From contig NZ_CP064908.1 in NCBI RefSeq assembly GCF_015841355.1, forward strand, positions 124,001 through 188,000: a stretch of DNA of 64,000 nt. The letters are read 5' to 3'. Under the pieces are notes generated by a model that was not told the DNA's origin, searched no databases, and worked only from the letters and a program-made list of their open reading frames with translations. The stretch comes from Synechococcus sp. CBW1107 (GTDB taxonomy: Bacteria; Cyanobacteriota; Cyanobacteriia; PCC-6307; Cyanobiaceae). The number at the start of each line of letters is the position of its first letter. Position 1 is the stretch's first letter. The translations under genes and the position numbers were made by a program. Below, piece after piece: positions 63,667-64,000 of the stretch.

Positions 63667-64000
63667 ATGCGCATCTCGACCGCAGCGCTTCGTCAGTCCG
63701 ATGCCCGCATGTTCACCCTTGTGGTGCAGGGCCTCAAAGCAGCTGGCACGCGCACGGCCGAGCGTTGCTTCAGCATCCCTCTCTCTCAGATGCAGACCAC
63801 CCTGCGCATGATCAATCAACAGGGTGGTCGCCTGCTCTCGGTCACCCCAGCTGACCAGGCCTCGGCCGCCCCCGCTCCCGCGCCCGCCCCGATCGCTGCC
63901 AACGCCGCCGCCGCTCCCGTGACCACCCCCGTCAAGCACGAAGCTCCTCCCGTCAATCTCTACAAACCGAAGGATCCCTACATCGGCACCGTGCTCGGGA
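63667..64000 (+). CDS. petH: Ferredoxin-NADP reductase with CpcD linker domain, 3' end outside window
   Basis: The frame is open from the ATG at 63667 to the window edge (111 codons). Residues about 1-60 are a CpcD-like phycobilisome linker domain (FTLVVQGLKAAGT-RCFSIPLSQMQTTLRMINQQGGRLLSV). After an Ala/Pro hinge ([20 protein letters not shown]), the catalytic FNR part begins with PPVNLYKPKDPYIGTVLG. This is the long FNR form that docks on phycobilisomes and passes electrons from ferredoxin to NADP+. The FAD and NADP domains lie beyond the window. Confidence 0.93.
   Translation, partial: MRISTAALRQSDARMFTLVVQGLKAAGTRTAERCFSIPLSQMQTTLRMINQQGGRLLSVTPADQASAAPAPAPAPIAANAAAAPVTTPVKHEAPPVNLYKPKDPYIGTVLG

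Overview
The window looks like chromosome from a GC-rich alpha-cyanobacterium of the Cyanobium/Synechococcus type. The main markers are a tandem-BMC alpha-carboxysome shell protein of the CsoS1D family (3748-4464), a ferredoxin-NADP reductase gene whose product starts with a CpcD-like phycobilisome-linker domain (63667 to the right edge), a high-light-inducible protein (12513-12797), the KaiC-interacting kinase SasA (61322-62515), a BciB-type 8-vinyl reductase (51600-52889), and several small families typical of picocyanobacteria. Genes are dense on both strands, with many 1-4 nt ATGA/GTGA/TTGA overlaps and several convergent 3' overlaps. No rRNA, CRISPR array, insertion sequence or prophage was seen. 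Because of the base composition, long antisense ORFs are common and were discarded.

Left part (1-25.5 kb): a coupled trio of a GST-like protein (cut by the window edge), DedA and DUF2808; a VOC protein; csoS1D convergent with a five-gene minus-strand block ending in rdgB (NCS2 permease, 69-aa protein, SDR, hypothetical, rdgB); a large DUF2339 membrane protein; a nitroreductase; a MliC-like secreted protein and Hli; a CrtISO/CrtO-like FAD oxidoreductase; a set of small secreted or membrane proteins; an orphan polar amino-acid binding protein; a Ca2+/H+ antiporter; a GltS symporter; NAD-type gap1; and a 913-aa membrane Fe-S protein with a degenerate cyclic-nucleotide-binding domain. Then come three consecutive secreted hydrolases: a phytochelatin-synthase-like C83 peptidase, an M23 peptidase and a lysozyme-like transglycosylase.

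Middle (25.5-46 kb): a roughly 450 bp decayed stretch holding what looks like a type I restriction HsdR C-terminal remnant. It is followed by an eight-gene minus-strand block read from lysA through cdaA, uppS, bioB, trhO, a helical-domain/cupin fusion and a GST-DUF952 fusion to a GNAT-like protein. Then come rimI, clpC, an Fe-type alcohol dehydrogenase, an alpha/beta hydrolase, an outer-membrane barrel protein, DUF2993, a minus-strand block of a PLP decarboxylase, cbiT and cdsA, and a UbiB-family kinase.

Right part (46-64 kb): AlkB, a group 2 sigma factor, RsuA-type pseudouridine synthase, a RodZ-like protein, malQ-bciB, a degenerate LCP protein, prsA, a glycoside-hydrolase-10-like lipoprotein/secreted protein, pepN, small secreted proteins, sasA, tRNA-Glu(UUC), an SRPBCC protein and the start of petH.

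Most genes are housekeeping or photosynthetic. The accessory or unexplained parts are the secreted hydrolase cluster with the restriction remnant beside it, the Fe-S/CNB membrane protein, the domain fusions in the cdaA operon, the csoS1D-rdgB pair without other carboxysome genes, and several perfect hairpins and overlapping divergent starts.
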